Part shown: positions 25,165 through 34,317 of the stretch, piece after piece
Layout: every line of letters begins with the position of its first letter
Numbering within the stretch: the stretch's first letter is position 1
Assembly: GCA_017645945.1 (NCBI GenBank)
Contig: JAGCNL010000053.1
Coordinates: 71,816-135,815, forward strand
DNA from: Salinivirgaceae bacterium
GTDB lineage: Bacteria > Bacteroidota > Bacteroidia > Bacteroidales > SZUA-534
Direction: 5' to 3'
Length of the DNA stretch: 64,000 bases
Position numbers and translations under genes: made by a program
The notes under the pieces: generated by a model
What the model saw: the letters and a program-made list of their open reading frames with translations, nothing else
The model's database searches: none
What the model was told of the DNA's origin: nothing

Positions 25165-27279
25165 ATGGCGGCACAGAACATTCTCGACACTGACATAATG
25201 TACCTGAAGGGCGTTGGCCCGCAGCGGGCGCTGACTCTTGCCGACGAGCTGGGCGTGAAAACCTACGCCGACCTGCTCTACTACTTCCCTTACCGCTATC
25301 TCGACCGCACACGCTTCTATTCCATCAATTCGATAAACGAAGATTTGGGGCTGATTCAGGTAAAAGGCCGAATCACCAAAAACGAGCTTGTGGGCGAAGG
25401 CCGCAACCAGCGCTTTGTGGCGTGGTTTGCCGACGAGACGGGCGCTGTGCCGCTTGTCTGGTTCAAAGGCATCAAGTGGATTAAAGACAGGTTCAAGATT
25501 GGAGCCGAATATGTGGTTTTCGGCAAGCCGACGGAATTCAACCACCAGCTGAATTTTGTCCACCCTGAGGTTGAAGATATGGCCAAATACCAGGCCAAGC
25601 CCGAATATTCGCTGCAGCCGCTCTACAACACATCTGAAAAGATGAAAACCAAGATGGTTACCTCGAAAACCATCCATCAGTTGCAAATCAACCTGCACGA
25701 GGCGATTAAGGGTGCGACCATTTTTGAGACTTTGCCTCGCGAATTGCTCGACAAAATGAATCTTCCGAATCTGAAAACCGCACTGACCGACATTCATCTG
25801 CCTAAAAATCAGCACGATTTGCAGCGGGCTCAGTTGCGGCTCAAGTTCGAAGAGCTGTTCTATATCCAGCTTAAACTGTTAAGACTTAAAAAGATACGCG
25901 CACGCGCCAATGGCGGACATAATTTTGCCGTTGTGGGCCACTATTTCAACGATTTCTACAACAATCATCTGCCATTCAGCCTCACCAACGCGCAGAAACG
26001 CGTTTTGCGCGAAATCCGTCACGACACCAATACAGGCCTGCAAATGAACCGTCTGCTGCAAGGCGACGTGGGCAGCGGCAAGACGTTAGTTGCATTGATG
26101 TCAATGCTTTTGGCGCTCGACAACGGCTTCCAAGCCTGTCTGATGGCCCCCACCGAGATTCTTGCGCAGCAGCACTACAAATCGTTCTGCGAGATGCTTG
26201 CGCCGATGGGGCTCGAAGTGGCTCTGCTCACTGGCTCGACAAAGCAATCCACTCGTACTCAACTGCTTGCCGACCTTGCCAGCGGTCAGTTGAAGATTCT
26301 CATCGGCACACACGCGCTGATTGAAGACCGCGTGGTTTTCAACAGTTTAGGCCTTGTGGTTATCGATGAGCAGCACCGTTTTGGTGTGGCGCAGAGAGCC
26401 AAATTGTGGTCGAAAAACAGCATTCCGCCGCACGTTCTGGTGATGACGGCCACTCCCATTCCGCGCACGCTGGCAATGACGCTCTACGGCGACCTCGACG
26501 TGTCGGTAATCGATGAGCTGCCACCAGGCCGCAAACCCGTCAAGACCATACACTACAACGATTCGCGGCGTTTGCAGATGTTCGGATTCCTGCGCGAGCA
26601 ACTCAAGCAGGGACGGCAGGTTTACATCGTCTATCCGCTTATCAGTGAGCCGAAAGCGTCTGATTTGAAATACCTTGAAGACGGCGTTGAGAGTATATCT
26701 CGCGCTTTTCCCCCGCCCGACTTCGCCATCAGCGTTGTCCACGGGCAGATGCCGTCGGCCGAGAAAGAGAAATCGATGACCTATTTTGCAAAAGGCATTA
26801 CCAATATAATGATTGCCACCACTGTGATTGAAGTTGGCGTGAACGTGCCAAACGCATCGGTGATGGTGATTGAGAACGCCGAGCGATTCGGTTTGAGCCA
26901 GCTGCACCAGTTGCGTGGCCGTGTCGGACGCGGTGCCGACCAGTCGTACTGCATTCTGATGACAGGCGACCGCCTGACCACCGAAGGCCGCAAGCGCATC
27001 CAGACGATGGTTGAGACCAACGATGGTTTTGTGATTGCCGAAGCCGACCTCAAGTTGCGTGGTCCTGGCGATATTGAAGGCACGCAACAGAGCGGCATCG
27101 CCATCGACCTGAAAATTGCTGACCTTGGCAAAGACAACCAGATTCTGATGCTGGCACGCAACGAAGCATCGCTAATTCTGGAAGCCGACCCGAGCCTGAA
27201 AGAGCCCGAGCACGTCATTCTCGACTCGGAAATCAAGCGCCGATGGAAATACGAGTTCGACTGGGGACAGATTAGTTGA
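25165..27279 (+). CDS. recG: ATP-dependent DNA helicase RecG
   Basis: 704 residues, full length. The N-terminal wedge/OB domain (LKGVGPQRALTLADELGVKT, then DLLYYFPYRYLDR) is followed by the SF2 motor: Walker A LLQGDVGSGKTLVALMSM near residue 300, Walker B VVIDEQHRFGVAQR near 405, motif III VMTATPIPRTLAMTLYGDLD near 430, motif V IMIATTVIEVGVNVPNAS near 555 and motif VI QLHQLRGRVGRG near 590. It reverses stalled replication forks and processes Holliday junctions. A CACCTTTG box, close to the -7 consensus, lies about 25 bp before the start. It appears monocistronic. Confidence 0.97.
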   Translation: MAAQNILDTDIMYLKGVGPQRALTLADELGVKTYADLLYYFPYRYLDRTRFYSINSINEDLGLIQVKGRITKNELVGEGRNQRFVAWFADETGAVPLVWFKGIKWIKDRFKIGAEYVVFGKPTEFNHQLNFVHPEVEDMAKYQAKPEYSLQPLYNTSEKMKTKMVTSKTIHQLQINLHEAIKGATIFETLPRELLDKMNLPNLKTALTDIHLPKNQHDLQRAQLRLKFEELFYIQLKLLRLKKIRARANGGHNFAVVGHYFNDFYNNHLPFSLTNAQKRVLREIRHDTNTGLQMNRLLQGDVGSGKTLVALMSMLLALDNGFQACLMAPTEILAQQHYKSFCEMLAPMGLEVALLTGSTKQSTRTQLLADLASGQLKILIGTHALIEDRVVFNSLGLVVIDEQHRFGVAQRAKLWSKNSIPPHVLVMTATPIPRTLAMTLYGDLDVSVIDELPPGRKPVKTIHYNDSRRLQMFGFLREQLKQGRQVYIVYPLISEPKASDLKYLEDGVESISRAFPPPDFAISVVHGQMPSAEKEKSMTYFAKGITNIMIATTVIEVGVNVPNASVMVIENAERFGLSQLHQLRGRVGRGADQSYCILMTGDRLTTEGRKRIQTMVETNDGFVIAEADLKLRGPGDIEGTQQSGIAIDLKIADLGKDNQILMLARNEASLILEADPSLKEPEHVILDSEIKRRWKYEFDWGQIS

Positions 27280-27471
27280 GAGAGTTGAACTGCGAAGCAC
27301 CAAACCATTTAAAAATTCACCAAATTCTTTCGTCTGCTGTCTATTGACTGTAGTCTACAGTTAACATCGATTAAACAAAAAAATCGACACACGGGAATTT
27401 GTATGGAAATTTTTTCCTATCATTGTAGCTATTGAGATAAAACTAAGTCTTACAAATAAAATTTAAAAATT

Positions 27472-27837
27472 ATGGGAAAATTTGTAGTTAAACAAACAAA
27501 GACAGGCATTAAGTTCGACTTGAAAGCCGGTAATGGTGAAGTAATCGCAACATCAGAAGTTTACAATTCTGAATCAGCATGCATGAACGGCATCGCAAGC
27601 GTGAAAACCAACTGCGCAGCCAACGTTGAAGACCAGACAGTTGAGAATTTCGAGCAGCAGAAACACCCGAAATATGAGGTTTATACCGACAAAGCCGGTG
27701 AGTTCCGTTTCCGTCTGAAAGCACGCAATGGCGAAGTTATCGCTGTATCAGAAGGTTACAAGGCAAAACCAAGTTGCATGAACGGCATTGAAAGCGTTAA
27801 GAAAAACGCTCCTGATGCTGAGATTGTAAAGGAATAA
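27472..27837 (+). CDS. YegP/DUF1508 tandem-repeat protein
   Basis: 121 residues made of two DUF1508 repeats. Repeat 1 is GKFVVKQTKTGIKFDLKAGN (residues 2-21) with GEVIATSEVYNSESACMNGI; repeat 2 is PKYEVYTDKAGEFRFRLKAR with GEVIAVSEGYKAKPSCMNGI. The repeats share the pattern F-x-L-K-A-x-N-G-E-V-I-A-x-S-E and a cysteine before MNGI. Members are small, widespread, often abundant and of unknown molecular function. A strong intrinsic terminator follows and the 5' region is AT-rich, so it is a stand-alone and probably well expressed gene. Confidence 0.9.
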   Translation: MGKFVVKQTKTGIKFDLKAGNGEVIATSEVYNSESACMNGIASVKTNCAANVEDQTVENFEQQKHPKYEVYTDKAGEFRFRLKARNGEVIAVSEGYKAKPSCMNGIESVKKNAPDAEIVKE

Positions 27838-27858
27838 TAATATTCTAAATCACTGAAA

Positions 27859-27893
27859 ACCTGTCAACTGATTATTGTTGACAGGTCTTTTTT
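27859..27893 (+). terminator. Intrinsic terminator after the YegP-like gene
   Basis: A perfect 10-bp stem ACCTGTCAAC/GTTGACAGGT with an 8-nt loop is followed by C and a run of six T. It is the clearest intrinsic terminator in the window. Confidence 0.88.
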
Positions 27894-27993
27894 GTTTTTC
27901 GGAAAGCTGTCAAACCTTACTGAAAAGAAAAAACTGACAATACAAGAAATCAAACTACCAACTTTTCTATTTCGAAATAGTAAACAATTGAAT

Positions 27994-28851
27994 ATGAAAA
28001 CAATATCAACACTCAGAAGAGTTGCTTTGGCAACCATCGGCATTGGAATGACATTTGCATTCACGTCGTGTGAAGAACTCTTCAACTCTGAAACACAGAC
28101 ATTTGACACCAGTGCAGCCTTGAAGGAGGCTTTGTCGATTGGTGCTCAGACAGCCGCAATCAACTTGGGTAAAGATGGCGGCTATATGAACGATGCAGCG
28201 GTTAAAATCGGTGTGCCTGAGGAGGTTTCGACCGTTATGGAGCTTGCAAGCACTGATGCCGGACAGACCGTTTTATCGTTGATGGGTGCCGAAGTGTTCA
28301 ATGATGGCGAACTGATTCAGTTAATGAACAAAGCTGCAGAGAAAGCCGCTCCCCAATCGGCCGCAATATTTGCCGACGCCATTTTAGGCATGACAATTAA
28401 AGACGCTGATAATATCCTGTTTGGCGCTCAGAACGCGGCAACCGAGTATTTGAGAGCAACCACCTATGCAGGCCTTACAGTGGTCTTTGGCGAGGTTGTA
28501 ACGGGCGTTTTCGACCAAGTTTCAGTGGGCGGACGCACGCTGAACGACGCTTGGACGGGCTTTACGCAATACTACAACGGCCTTACCAACAAGATTAGCA
28601 ATTTCAACAACCGTACAGATTTAAAAAGTCTTCTTGCTAAGGCGGCTTTAAAAGAAGTCAACGCAGAATTATACAACAAAGTGTTCTCTTTGCAACCCGT
28701 GAATACCAATCTGGGCGAATATGTAACCTGCAAGGCGCTCGACGGATTGTTTGTTAAGGTTGAAGAGAAAGAGAAAGGCATTCGTACCGACGTATCGCAG
28801 CGCACTACAGACCTGTTGCGAAAGGTATTCGGACAATTAGATGAACAATAA
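27994..28851 (+). CDS. DUF4197 lipoprotein
   Basis: About 285 residues from the ATG at 27994. The signal peptide has a lipobox-like FTSC (cysteine near residue 25) followed by EEL. The mature part is mostly helical: ALKEALSIGAQTAAINLGKD and GYMNDAAVKIGVPEEV near the start, then ADAILGMTIKDADNILFG, EYLRATTYAGL and the C-terminal TCKALDGLFVKVEEKEKGIR block, all characteristic of DUF4197 proteins found in Bacteroidota and Proteobacteria envelopes. No enzymatic motif is apparent. It starts 100 bp after the upstream terminator and is followed 84 bp later by a secreted esterase in the same direction. Confidence 0.87.
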   Translation: MKTISTLRRVALATIGIGMTFAFTSCEELFNSETQTFDTSAALKEALSIGAQTAAINLGKDGGYMNDAAVKIGVPEEVSTVMELASTDAGQTVLSLMGAEVFNDGELIQLMNKAAEKAAPQSAAIFADAILGMTIKDADNILFGAQNAATEYLRATTYAGLTVVFGEVVTGVFDQVSVGGRTLNDAWTGFTQYYNGLTNKISNFNNRTDLKSLLAKAALKEVNAELYNKVFSLQPVNTNLGEYVTCKALDGLFVKVEEKEKGIRTDVSQRTTDLLRKVFGQLDEQ

Positions 28852-28935
28852 TAAATGTTTGATTGCAAGATAAATAATATATATTATTTCATCTTTTACT
28901 TTAGGTTGGATTTTCTATCAAAACTATTGAGCGAA

Positions 28936-29823
28936 ATGAAGCTGACATTAACAATTGCGCTGACTGCACTGTCGCTCTGCGCTTTTTCGCAGCAGGAAAT
29001 AAAACTTTACGAAGGTGAGGCTCCCGGCAGCGAAGGGGTTACAAACAATGAGAAAGTGCAACGTGATGCCAACGGACGAATCCAAACCATTTCGGGCGTT
29101 GTTGAGCCGTCGATAACAGTTTTCCTGCCTGAAGCTGGAAAATCTACAGGAACGGCGGTAATACTCTGCTCTGGCGGCGCTCTTGCAGCCCATTCGTGGG
29201 GCGATAATGTGATATCAATGGCCGAATGGCTTAACCAGCGCGGCATTGCGGCTATCGGGCTGAAATACCGCACCCGGACAAACGTCGGACCTCGCCCCCA
29301 CACAAGCAAACCGCTTAATATTACAGTCACCGAGTTCGACCAGTTGCAGAAATCGAACGCCAATCCTGACCAGTCAGGAGCAACCGACGCCAGCATCGAC
29401 AATGCGATAAACGATGCATTGCGAGCTATGGAGATTGTGCGCCAGAATGCCGACAAGTGGCATATTGACACCACAAAAATCGGTTACCTCGGATTTTCCG
29501 CAGGTGCTGGAGTTGCAATTGGAGCTGTTTTGCGTGCTGATAATCAACATCGTGCAGCCTTTATCGCCTCCGTTTTCGGCCCGTCGCTCATTGATGTTGA
29601 AGTTCCGCAGAATGCGCCGAAACTGTTCATCGCCACGCGCGGCAATCACAAGAATGTGGCCGCAGGGCTTCTCTCCCTCTACCTCGACTGGAAAAAAGCC
29701 GGAGCCAATGCAGAAATGCACTTTTACGACGATGGCACAGGCCCGTTCGGTTCGGGTGATACGGGAAACACAAGCAGCACATGGCGCGAGAATTTCTATA
29801 GATGGCTGACGTTTAATTTCTGA
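28936..29823 (+). CDS. Secreted alpha/beta-hydrolase (carbohydrate-esterase-like)
   Basis: About 295 residues from the ATG at 28936, which gives a clean signal peptide ending near LCAFSQQ. The mature protein shows the esterase/BD-FAE-type hydrolase pattern: an oxyanion region AVILCSGGALAAHSWGDN, the second strand GIAAIGLKYRTR, the nucleophile elbow GYLGFSAGAG (serine in GFSAG), and a C-terminal histidine candidate within MHFYDDGTGPFG. Asp or His of the triad cannot be fixed by eye. It probably de-acylates carbohydrate or other esters in the periplasm or outside. An intrinsic terminator lies 20 bp after the stop. Confidence 0.82.
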   Translation: MKLTLTIALTALSLCAFSQQEIKLYEGEAPGSEGVTNNEKVQRDANGRIQTISGVVEPSITVFLPEAGKSTGTAVILCSGGALAAHSWGDNVISMAEWLNQRGIAAIGLKYRTRTNVGPRPHTSKPLNITVTEFDQLQKSNANPDQSGATDASIDNAINDALRAMEIVRQNADKWHIDTTKIGYLGFSAGAGVAIGAVLRADNQHRAAFIASVFGPSLIDVEVPQNAPKLFIATRGNHKNVAAGLLSLYLDWKKAGANAEMHFYDDGTGPFGSGDTGNTSSTWRENFYRWLTFNF

Positions 29824-29843
29824 GAAATCCGATTAATTATTTG

Positions 29844-29883
29844 CAACCGCAATGACTTCTTGTTGTTGCGGTTGTTTTTTTTT
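29844..29883 (+). terminator. Intrinsic terminator after the esterase gene
   Basis: The stem CAACCGCAA/TTGCGGTTG (29844-29852 and 29866-29874) has a 13-nt loop and is followed by nine T residues. Confidence 0.88.
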
Positions 29884-30067
29884 GTTGGTTTAATGCAAAT
29901 AGTGACGCAAACAAATGCAACAAAATTGCATTAAAATAATTGGCTGATACACACCGATATAGCCAAAAATATCCGTTTCAAATGTGACTTTTCTTGAAAA
30001 TTTGCGTATATATTGCAATTAATTGCTATATTGAGTTGCATTGAATGAAAATTATAAATAACAGATA
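29884..30067 (+). promoter_or_regulatory. pepD upstream region rich in TGCAA/TTGCA words
   Basis: The stretch between the terminator and pepD contains repeated TGCAA or TTGCA words, including a perfect inverted repeat AATGCAA-CAAAA-TTGCATT at 29914-29932 and the pair TTGCAATTAATTGC near 30015. This could be an operator for pepD, but no regulator is assigned. A consensus promoter was not found. Confidence 0.3.
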
Positions 30068-31516
30068 ATGACTGATTTATCAAAACTTGAACCGTCAGAA
30101 GTTTGGCGGGAGTTTGCTGAAATATGCAAAATTCCGCGTCCGTCGAAGAAAGAAAGCAAAATGGTTGAGTACCTGCTCCGTTTCGGACAGCAGCACAATC
30201 TTGCCACTACAAGTGATTCGGCAGGCAACGTGGTTATCAAGAAACCCGCCACCAAAGGCTTTGAGAGCCGCCCTACAATTGTGCTCCAGAGCCATATTGA
30301 TATGGTTTGCGAAAAGACAGCCGATTCGTCGCACAACTTTGAATGCGATGCCATTGAGCCAATTATCGACGGTGAGTGGGTGCATGCAAACAATACCACC
30401 CTGGGTGCCGACGACGGCATTGGCGTAGCCACACAGCTTGCAATTCTTGCATCGAAAACAGTTGCACACCCAGCTATCGAGTGCCTATTCACTGTTGACG
30501 AAGAGACAGGTCTGACTGGTGCAAACTCTCTGGATGGCAGCATGTTAAGCGGACGCACACTCATCAATCTTGATTCGGAGGACGAAGGCCGGATTTTCAT
30601 CGGGTGCGCAGGCGGCATCAACACTGTGGGGCGATTGAAACTTACGAAAGAGCCTGTTTCTGCCAACAGCACGGCCTTCAGAATCGACGTTAAAGGCTTG
30701 CGTGGCGGCCATTCGGGCGATGATATTCACAAAGGATTTGGCAATGCAAACAAGATTCTGAACCGCTTCCTCTGGAGTGCAACAAAGCAATTCGGCATAA
30801 ATCTATGCAACTTCGACGGCGGAAATTTGCATAATGCCATTCCGCGCAATGCAACTGCCACATTCACAACTGATAGCAAGAACGAAAACTGTTTGCATAA
30901 ATACTTTGAAAGTTTCAAAAACGACATTATTCAGGAACTCAAATACACTGAATCACAGATTGTTATCGAATTGACAGAAACAGAACTGCCAGCAGAGACA
31001 ATGACTCCCGACTGCCAATCACGTTTGCTGAACGCAATCTATAGTTGTCCAAATGGCCCGATTGCCATGAGCCACGCGCTTCCTGGCCTTGTTGAGACAT
31101 CGACAAATCTGGCATCGGTTAAGACAAAAGGCTCTGTGGTTGAGATTGTTACAAGCCAGCGAAGCTCGGTTGAATCGGCTAAATATGACATCGCAAATAT
31201 GGTGGAGAGCGTGTTTGCGCAAGCAGGAATGGAGGTTGAACACTCCGACGGCTACCCAGGTTGGGAGCCCGACACCAAATCGGCCATTTTGAAAACGGCC
31301 GTGGCAAGCTACAAGCGGCTTTTCGCCAAAGAGCCCGAGGTCAAGGCCATTCATGCGGGATTGGAATGCGGTCTTTTCCTGAAAAAACTTCCTGGAATGG
31401 ACATGATTTCCATCGGGCCAACCCTGCGCGGAGTGCACTCGCCCAGCGAACGCATCGAAATAAAAACCGTGAAAATGTTCTACGATTTTCTAACGGACAT
31501 TTTAAAAACCAATTGA
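30068..31516 (+). CDS. pepD: Aminoacyl-histidine dipeptidase PepD (M20)
   Basis: 482 residues, normal for PepD (beta-alanyl-histidine dipeptidase). The first residues LEPSEVWREFAEICKIPRPS are the classic opening. Metal-site motifs of family M20 follow: LQSHIDMVCEK near 77, NTTLGADDGIGVA near 112, the catalytic TVDEETGLTGA near 145, NLDSEDEG near 170, and the later GLECGLFLKKLPGMDMISIGP block with the last ligand near 440. It cleaves dipeptides such as Xaa-His in the cytoplasm. Cytidine deaminase follows 24 bp downstream in the same direction, so a common transcript is likely. Confidence 0.95.
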   Translation: MTDLSKLEPSEVWREFAEICKIPRPSKKESKMVEYLLRFGQQHNLATTSDSAGNVVIKKPATKGFESRPTIVLQSHIDMVCEKTADSSHNFECDAIEPIIDGEWVHANNTTLGADDGIGVATQLAILASKTVAHPAIECLFTVDEETGLTGANSLDGSMLSGRTLINLDSEDEGRIFIGCAGGINTVGRLKLTKEPVSANSTAFRIDVKGLRGGHSGDDIHKGFGNANKILNRFLWSATKQFGINLCNFDGGNLHNAIPRNATATFTTDSKNENCLHKYFESFKNDIIQELKYTESQIVIELTETELPAETMTPDCQSRLLNAIYSCPNGPIAMSHALPGLVETSTNLASVKTKGSVVEIVTSQRSSVESAKYDIANMVESVFAQAGMEVEHSDGYPGWEPDTKSAILKTAVASYKRLFAKEPEVKAIHAGLECGLFLKKLPGMDMISIGPTLRGVHSPSERIEIKTVKMFYDFLTDILKTN

Positions 31517-31540
31517 TTAACAATTTGTTATAGAACCGAT

Positions 31541-32026
31541 ATGGAGACAAGACACATTGATATCAAAGTTGAAGTTGCAAGCCGTCTGGACGAGCTTGAA
31601 AAGACTGACCGCGAGTTGGTTATGCGCGCACAAGAGGCCGCTGGTCGTGCCTACGCGCCATATTCGCAGTTCAATGTGGGAGCCTGTCTCCTACTCGAAA
31701 ATGGCGAGATGATTGAAGGCAACAATCAGGAGAACGCGTCGTATCCGTGCGGATGTTGCGCCGAGCGTACCGCGCTCAACTACGCCCGCTCAAAATACCC
31801 AGGAATGGCCGTCAAAGCCATTGCAATAGCTGCCTTCAACAGCGACGGGCAACTGAACACTCCCATCCCGCCCTGCGGCATCTGCCGTCAGGCTCTGCTT
31901 GAATGCGAAGCCGACAGCGGACGGCCTATCAAGGTGATAATGAATGGTAAAATCCTCACAAACATTGTTCACAGTGTGGCCGACCTTTTGCCTTTGTCGT
32001 TCGACAAAACAAATCTTAACGAATAG
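31541..32026 (+). CDS. cdd: Cytidine deaminase
   Basis: 161 residues, typical for the tetrameric enzyme. The zinc site is complete: CCAERTALNYA (ligand Cys and catalytic Glu region, about residues 70-80) and PPCGICRQALLE (two Cys ligands near 110). The substrate loop AYAPYSQFNVGACLLLENG is also conserved. It deaminates cytidine and deoxycytidine for pyrimidine salvage. An N-terminal extension of about 20 residues precedes the core. It is 31 bp upstream of the LacI-type regulator gene and probably co-transcribed with pepD. Confidence 0.95.
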   Translation: METRHIDIKVEVASRLDELEKTDRELVMRAQEAAGRAYAPYSQFNVGACLLLENGEMIEGNNQENASYPCGCCAERTALNYARSKYPGMAVKAIAIAAFNSDGQLNTPIPPCGICRQALLECEADSGRPIKVIMNGKILTNIVHSVADLLPLSFDKTNLNE

Positions 32027-32057
32027 AATATCTGACAATCAACAAAATAGCAAGAAG

Positions 32058-33074
32058 ATGAAAAAAGCAGCAACAATCAAGGACATTGCAAAAGCAATAG
32101 GCGTTTCCGTATCAACCGTGTCACGCGCTTTACAAGATAAACCCGAGATTTCGGACGAGACCAAGACTCTTGTCCGCGAGACGGCGTCGAAGATGAACTA
32201 CCGCCCCAACACAATGGCTGTGGCGCTGAAAACGCGCAAATCGTACTCTATCGGCGTTGTTGTGCCGCAGATTGTCAGTCTTTTCTATGCCTCTGTGGTT
32301 CAAGGAATTGAACAGGTTGCAAACGAATTGGGCTATCAGGTTTTCGTCAGCTCGTCGAACGAAGATATGATTAAGGAGATGCAGAACGTGTACGGCTTCC
32401 TCGACCACCGCGTTGACGGAATGATTGTGTCGCTCTCGAAGGCTACCGACGAATTCACTCATATTCACCGAATTGAGGACAATAATGTGCCTCTGGTTCT
32501 GTTCGACCGTACATCGAAGGAAATCAACGTGCCGAAGGTTGTGGCAAACGATGCCGATGCCGCCTATATGGCTGTATCTCACCTAATTGAGCGCGGTGCC
32601 AAACGTGTTGCGCTCATCACAGGGCCCGAGCACATGCTGATTGGCCGCAACCGCTTCCGCGGATACCGCGCCGCCCTGACTAATCATGGTCTGCCTATCG
32701 ACAACCGCATGATTGTGCGTTGCAACCTGACCGTTGACGATGCCCGCGATGCCGTGCTGAAAATGTTCGACATGAAAACTCCGCCTGACGCCATCTTCGG
32801 AATCAACGACGAAGTGGCTATCGGCGCGCTCTACGCAGTGAAGGAAAAAGGTCTGAAAATACCTGAAGATGTGGCTATTGTGGGCTTCTCAAACAGCCGC
32901 CGCTCAAGTTACATTGAACCACCGTTGAGTACCCTCGACCAAAACCCGATGAAGATTGGTGTGCTGGCAGCGAAACTGCTCTTCGACCAGATTCAAGGCA
33001 AACCCGATTTCAGTGAAAATAAGGAAGTTATTGTGCCTGCAACGCTGATTGTAAGGGCTTCTTCGAACAGGTAG
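32058..33074 (+). CDS. LacI-family transcriptional regulator
   Basis: About 338 residues from the ATG at 32058. The N-terminal helix-turn-helix ATIKDIAKAIGVSVSTVSRA and hinge helix region (YRPNTMAVALKTRKSYSIGV) are canonical. The periplasmic-binding-protein-like core includes VPQIVSLFYASVVQGIEQVA, DGMIVSLS, LFDRTSK, GPEHMLIGRNRFRGYRAAL and the C-terminal DQNPMKIGVLAAKLL. The effector is likely a sugar or nucleoside; being next to cdd hints at a nucleoside but is weak evidence. A tandem-repeat spacer follows. Confidence 0.93.
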   Translation: MKKAATIKDIAKAIGVSVSTVSRALQDKPEISDETKTLVRETASKMNYRPNTMAVALKTRKSYSIGVVVPQIVSLFYASVVQGIEQVANELGYQVFVSSSNEDMIKEMQNVYGFLDHRVDGMIVSLSKATDEFTHIHRIEDNNVPLVLFDRTSKEINVPKVVANDADAAYMAVSHLIERGAKRVALITGPEHMLIGRNRFRGYRAALTNHGLPIDNRMIVRCNLTVDDARDAVLKMFDMKTPPDAIFGINDEVAIGALYAVKEKGLKIPEDVAIVGFSNSRRSSYIEPPLSTLDQNPMKIGVLAAKLLFDQIQGKPDFSENKEVIVPATLIVRASSNR

Positions 33075-33085
33075 TTAATGGCTTT

Positions 33086-33141
33086 GAGCTATGAGCTATG
33101 AGCTATGAGCTTTGAGCCATGAGCTTTGAGCCATGAGCTGG
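33086..33141. repeat. 7-bp tandem repeat (GAGCTAT variants)
   Basis: Eight consecutive 7-bp units, GAGCTAT, GAGCTTT, GAGCCAT and a final GAGCTGG. It lies directly after the LacI-type gene in the convergent gap before the GH3 gene. There is no coding sense in any frame of note. Confidence 0.85.
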
Positions 33142-33214
33142 CGTGAGTGTTGTTGTTGGCTTTAGATTGTTTTGAGACGTTGTAAGTTAACCTATAGCCT
33201 AACACCCAATAACA

Positions 33215-34306
33215 TTACAACTTCGCTTTAGCTTTCATAATCCGCTGATACGACTGATTGATGCGTTCCTCGGTGATTTTGCCACTTGCGACAAGTTTTT
33301 TCATTGCGGCGAGTGCATCTTTTACAATATCAGCATTATAGACATCGATATTGTTTGAAAATATCAGCACATCAACTCCTGCGTTGATGGCAAGGCTGAT
33401 GGCATCTTCAAGACCGTATGACTTGCTGATGGCGTTCATCATCATATCATCGGAAAATATCAATCCATTGAAATGCAAATCGTTGCGGAGTTTTGCCAAA
33501 ATCTTTGCCGACAATGTTGCTGGATATTGGCTATCGAATTTGCGGTTGAAAATATGCGCTGTCATAACCGCCACAGGCTGCACTTCTGACAGCAGTTTTT
33601 GATATGGCTTGAGCTCCTTATCTTGCCAAGTATCAGTAACATCGGCAAGACCAAGATGCGTATCGCTCACCGAGCTGCCGTGCCCAGGGAAATGCTTCAA
33701 CGAGCAAAGAACGCCTTGCTTGTTGTGCTCCTCCACAAACCAGCGTGCATTGCGTGTAACAACTTCAGCATCAGCCGAGAACGAGCGGTTAAGCTTGCCG
33801 ATGACAGGGCATTTCGGGTTGACATCAACATCGACTGCAGGCGCGAAATTGACATTTATGCCAACCTCACGGCATTTTCGGGCTATTTGCGCGGCGTAAA
33901 ACCTTGTTGTGTCCTCTTTATCAATAGTTCCCAAGTATTTCGGCGTAACCGTCCGTGTGAAACCATAATCGGGCTTCAAACGCGAGACATTGCCTCCCTC
34001 CTCGTCAATGGCAATGAAAAGTTTAGTGGTTGAATACGATTGTAGATTGCCAATCAGCGTTTTAAGCTGCTGTTTTGAGACAATGTTGCGCGGACGGCTC
34101 TTCGACGGCACATCGTAGTCGAACAAGATGATTCCACCAATCTGATAATCGCGAATCCACTGTGCCGCAGGACTTTGCTGGTTTATTTCTGTGCCACGGA
34201 AACCAACCATAAGCATCTGCGCCATTTTCTGCTCAAGCGTCGGATTGTTCTGTGCCCAAGCAAAAATCGGTATCAATAATGTGATAAGAAGAATCGCTTT
34301 TTTCAT
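33215..34306 (-). CDS. Secreted glycoside hydrolase family 3, NagZ-like beta-N-acetylhexosaminidase
   Basis: 363 residues with a signal peptide (cleavage near FAWAQ). Only the GH3 TIM-barrel domain is present, as in NagZ. Motifs are QMLMVGFRGTEI near 30, DEEGGNVSRLKP near 100, the signature SLKHFPGHGSSVSDTH near 203-216 holding the catalytic His/Asp pair of NagZ-type enzymes, and the nucleophile aspartate in GLIFSDDMMM near 285. It likely removes N-acetylglucosamine from muropeptides or glycans, outside the cytoplasm given the signal peptide. It is the last gene of a minus-strand operon behind an Omp85-type protein and a CBS protein. Confidence 0.9.
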   Translation of the reverse strand: MKKAILLITLLIPIFAWAQNNPTLEQKMAQMLMVGFRGTEINQQSPAAQWIRDYQIGGIILFDYDVPSKSRPRNIVSKQQLKTLIGNLQSYSTTKLFIAIDEEGGNVSRLKPDYGFTRTVTPKYLGTIDKEDTTRFYAAQIARKCREVGINVNFAPAVDVDVNPKCPVIGKLNRSFSADAEVVTRNARWFVEEHNKQGVLCSLKHFPGHGSSVSDTHLGLADVTDTWQDKELKPYQKLLSEVQPVAVMTAHIFNRKFDSQYPATLSAKILAKLRNDLHFNGLIFSDDMMMNAISKSYGLEDAISLAINAGVDVLIFSNNIDVYNADIVKDALAAMKKLVASGKITEERINQSYQRIMKAKAKL

Positions 34307-34317
34307 ATCTGATTGGT

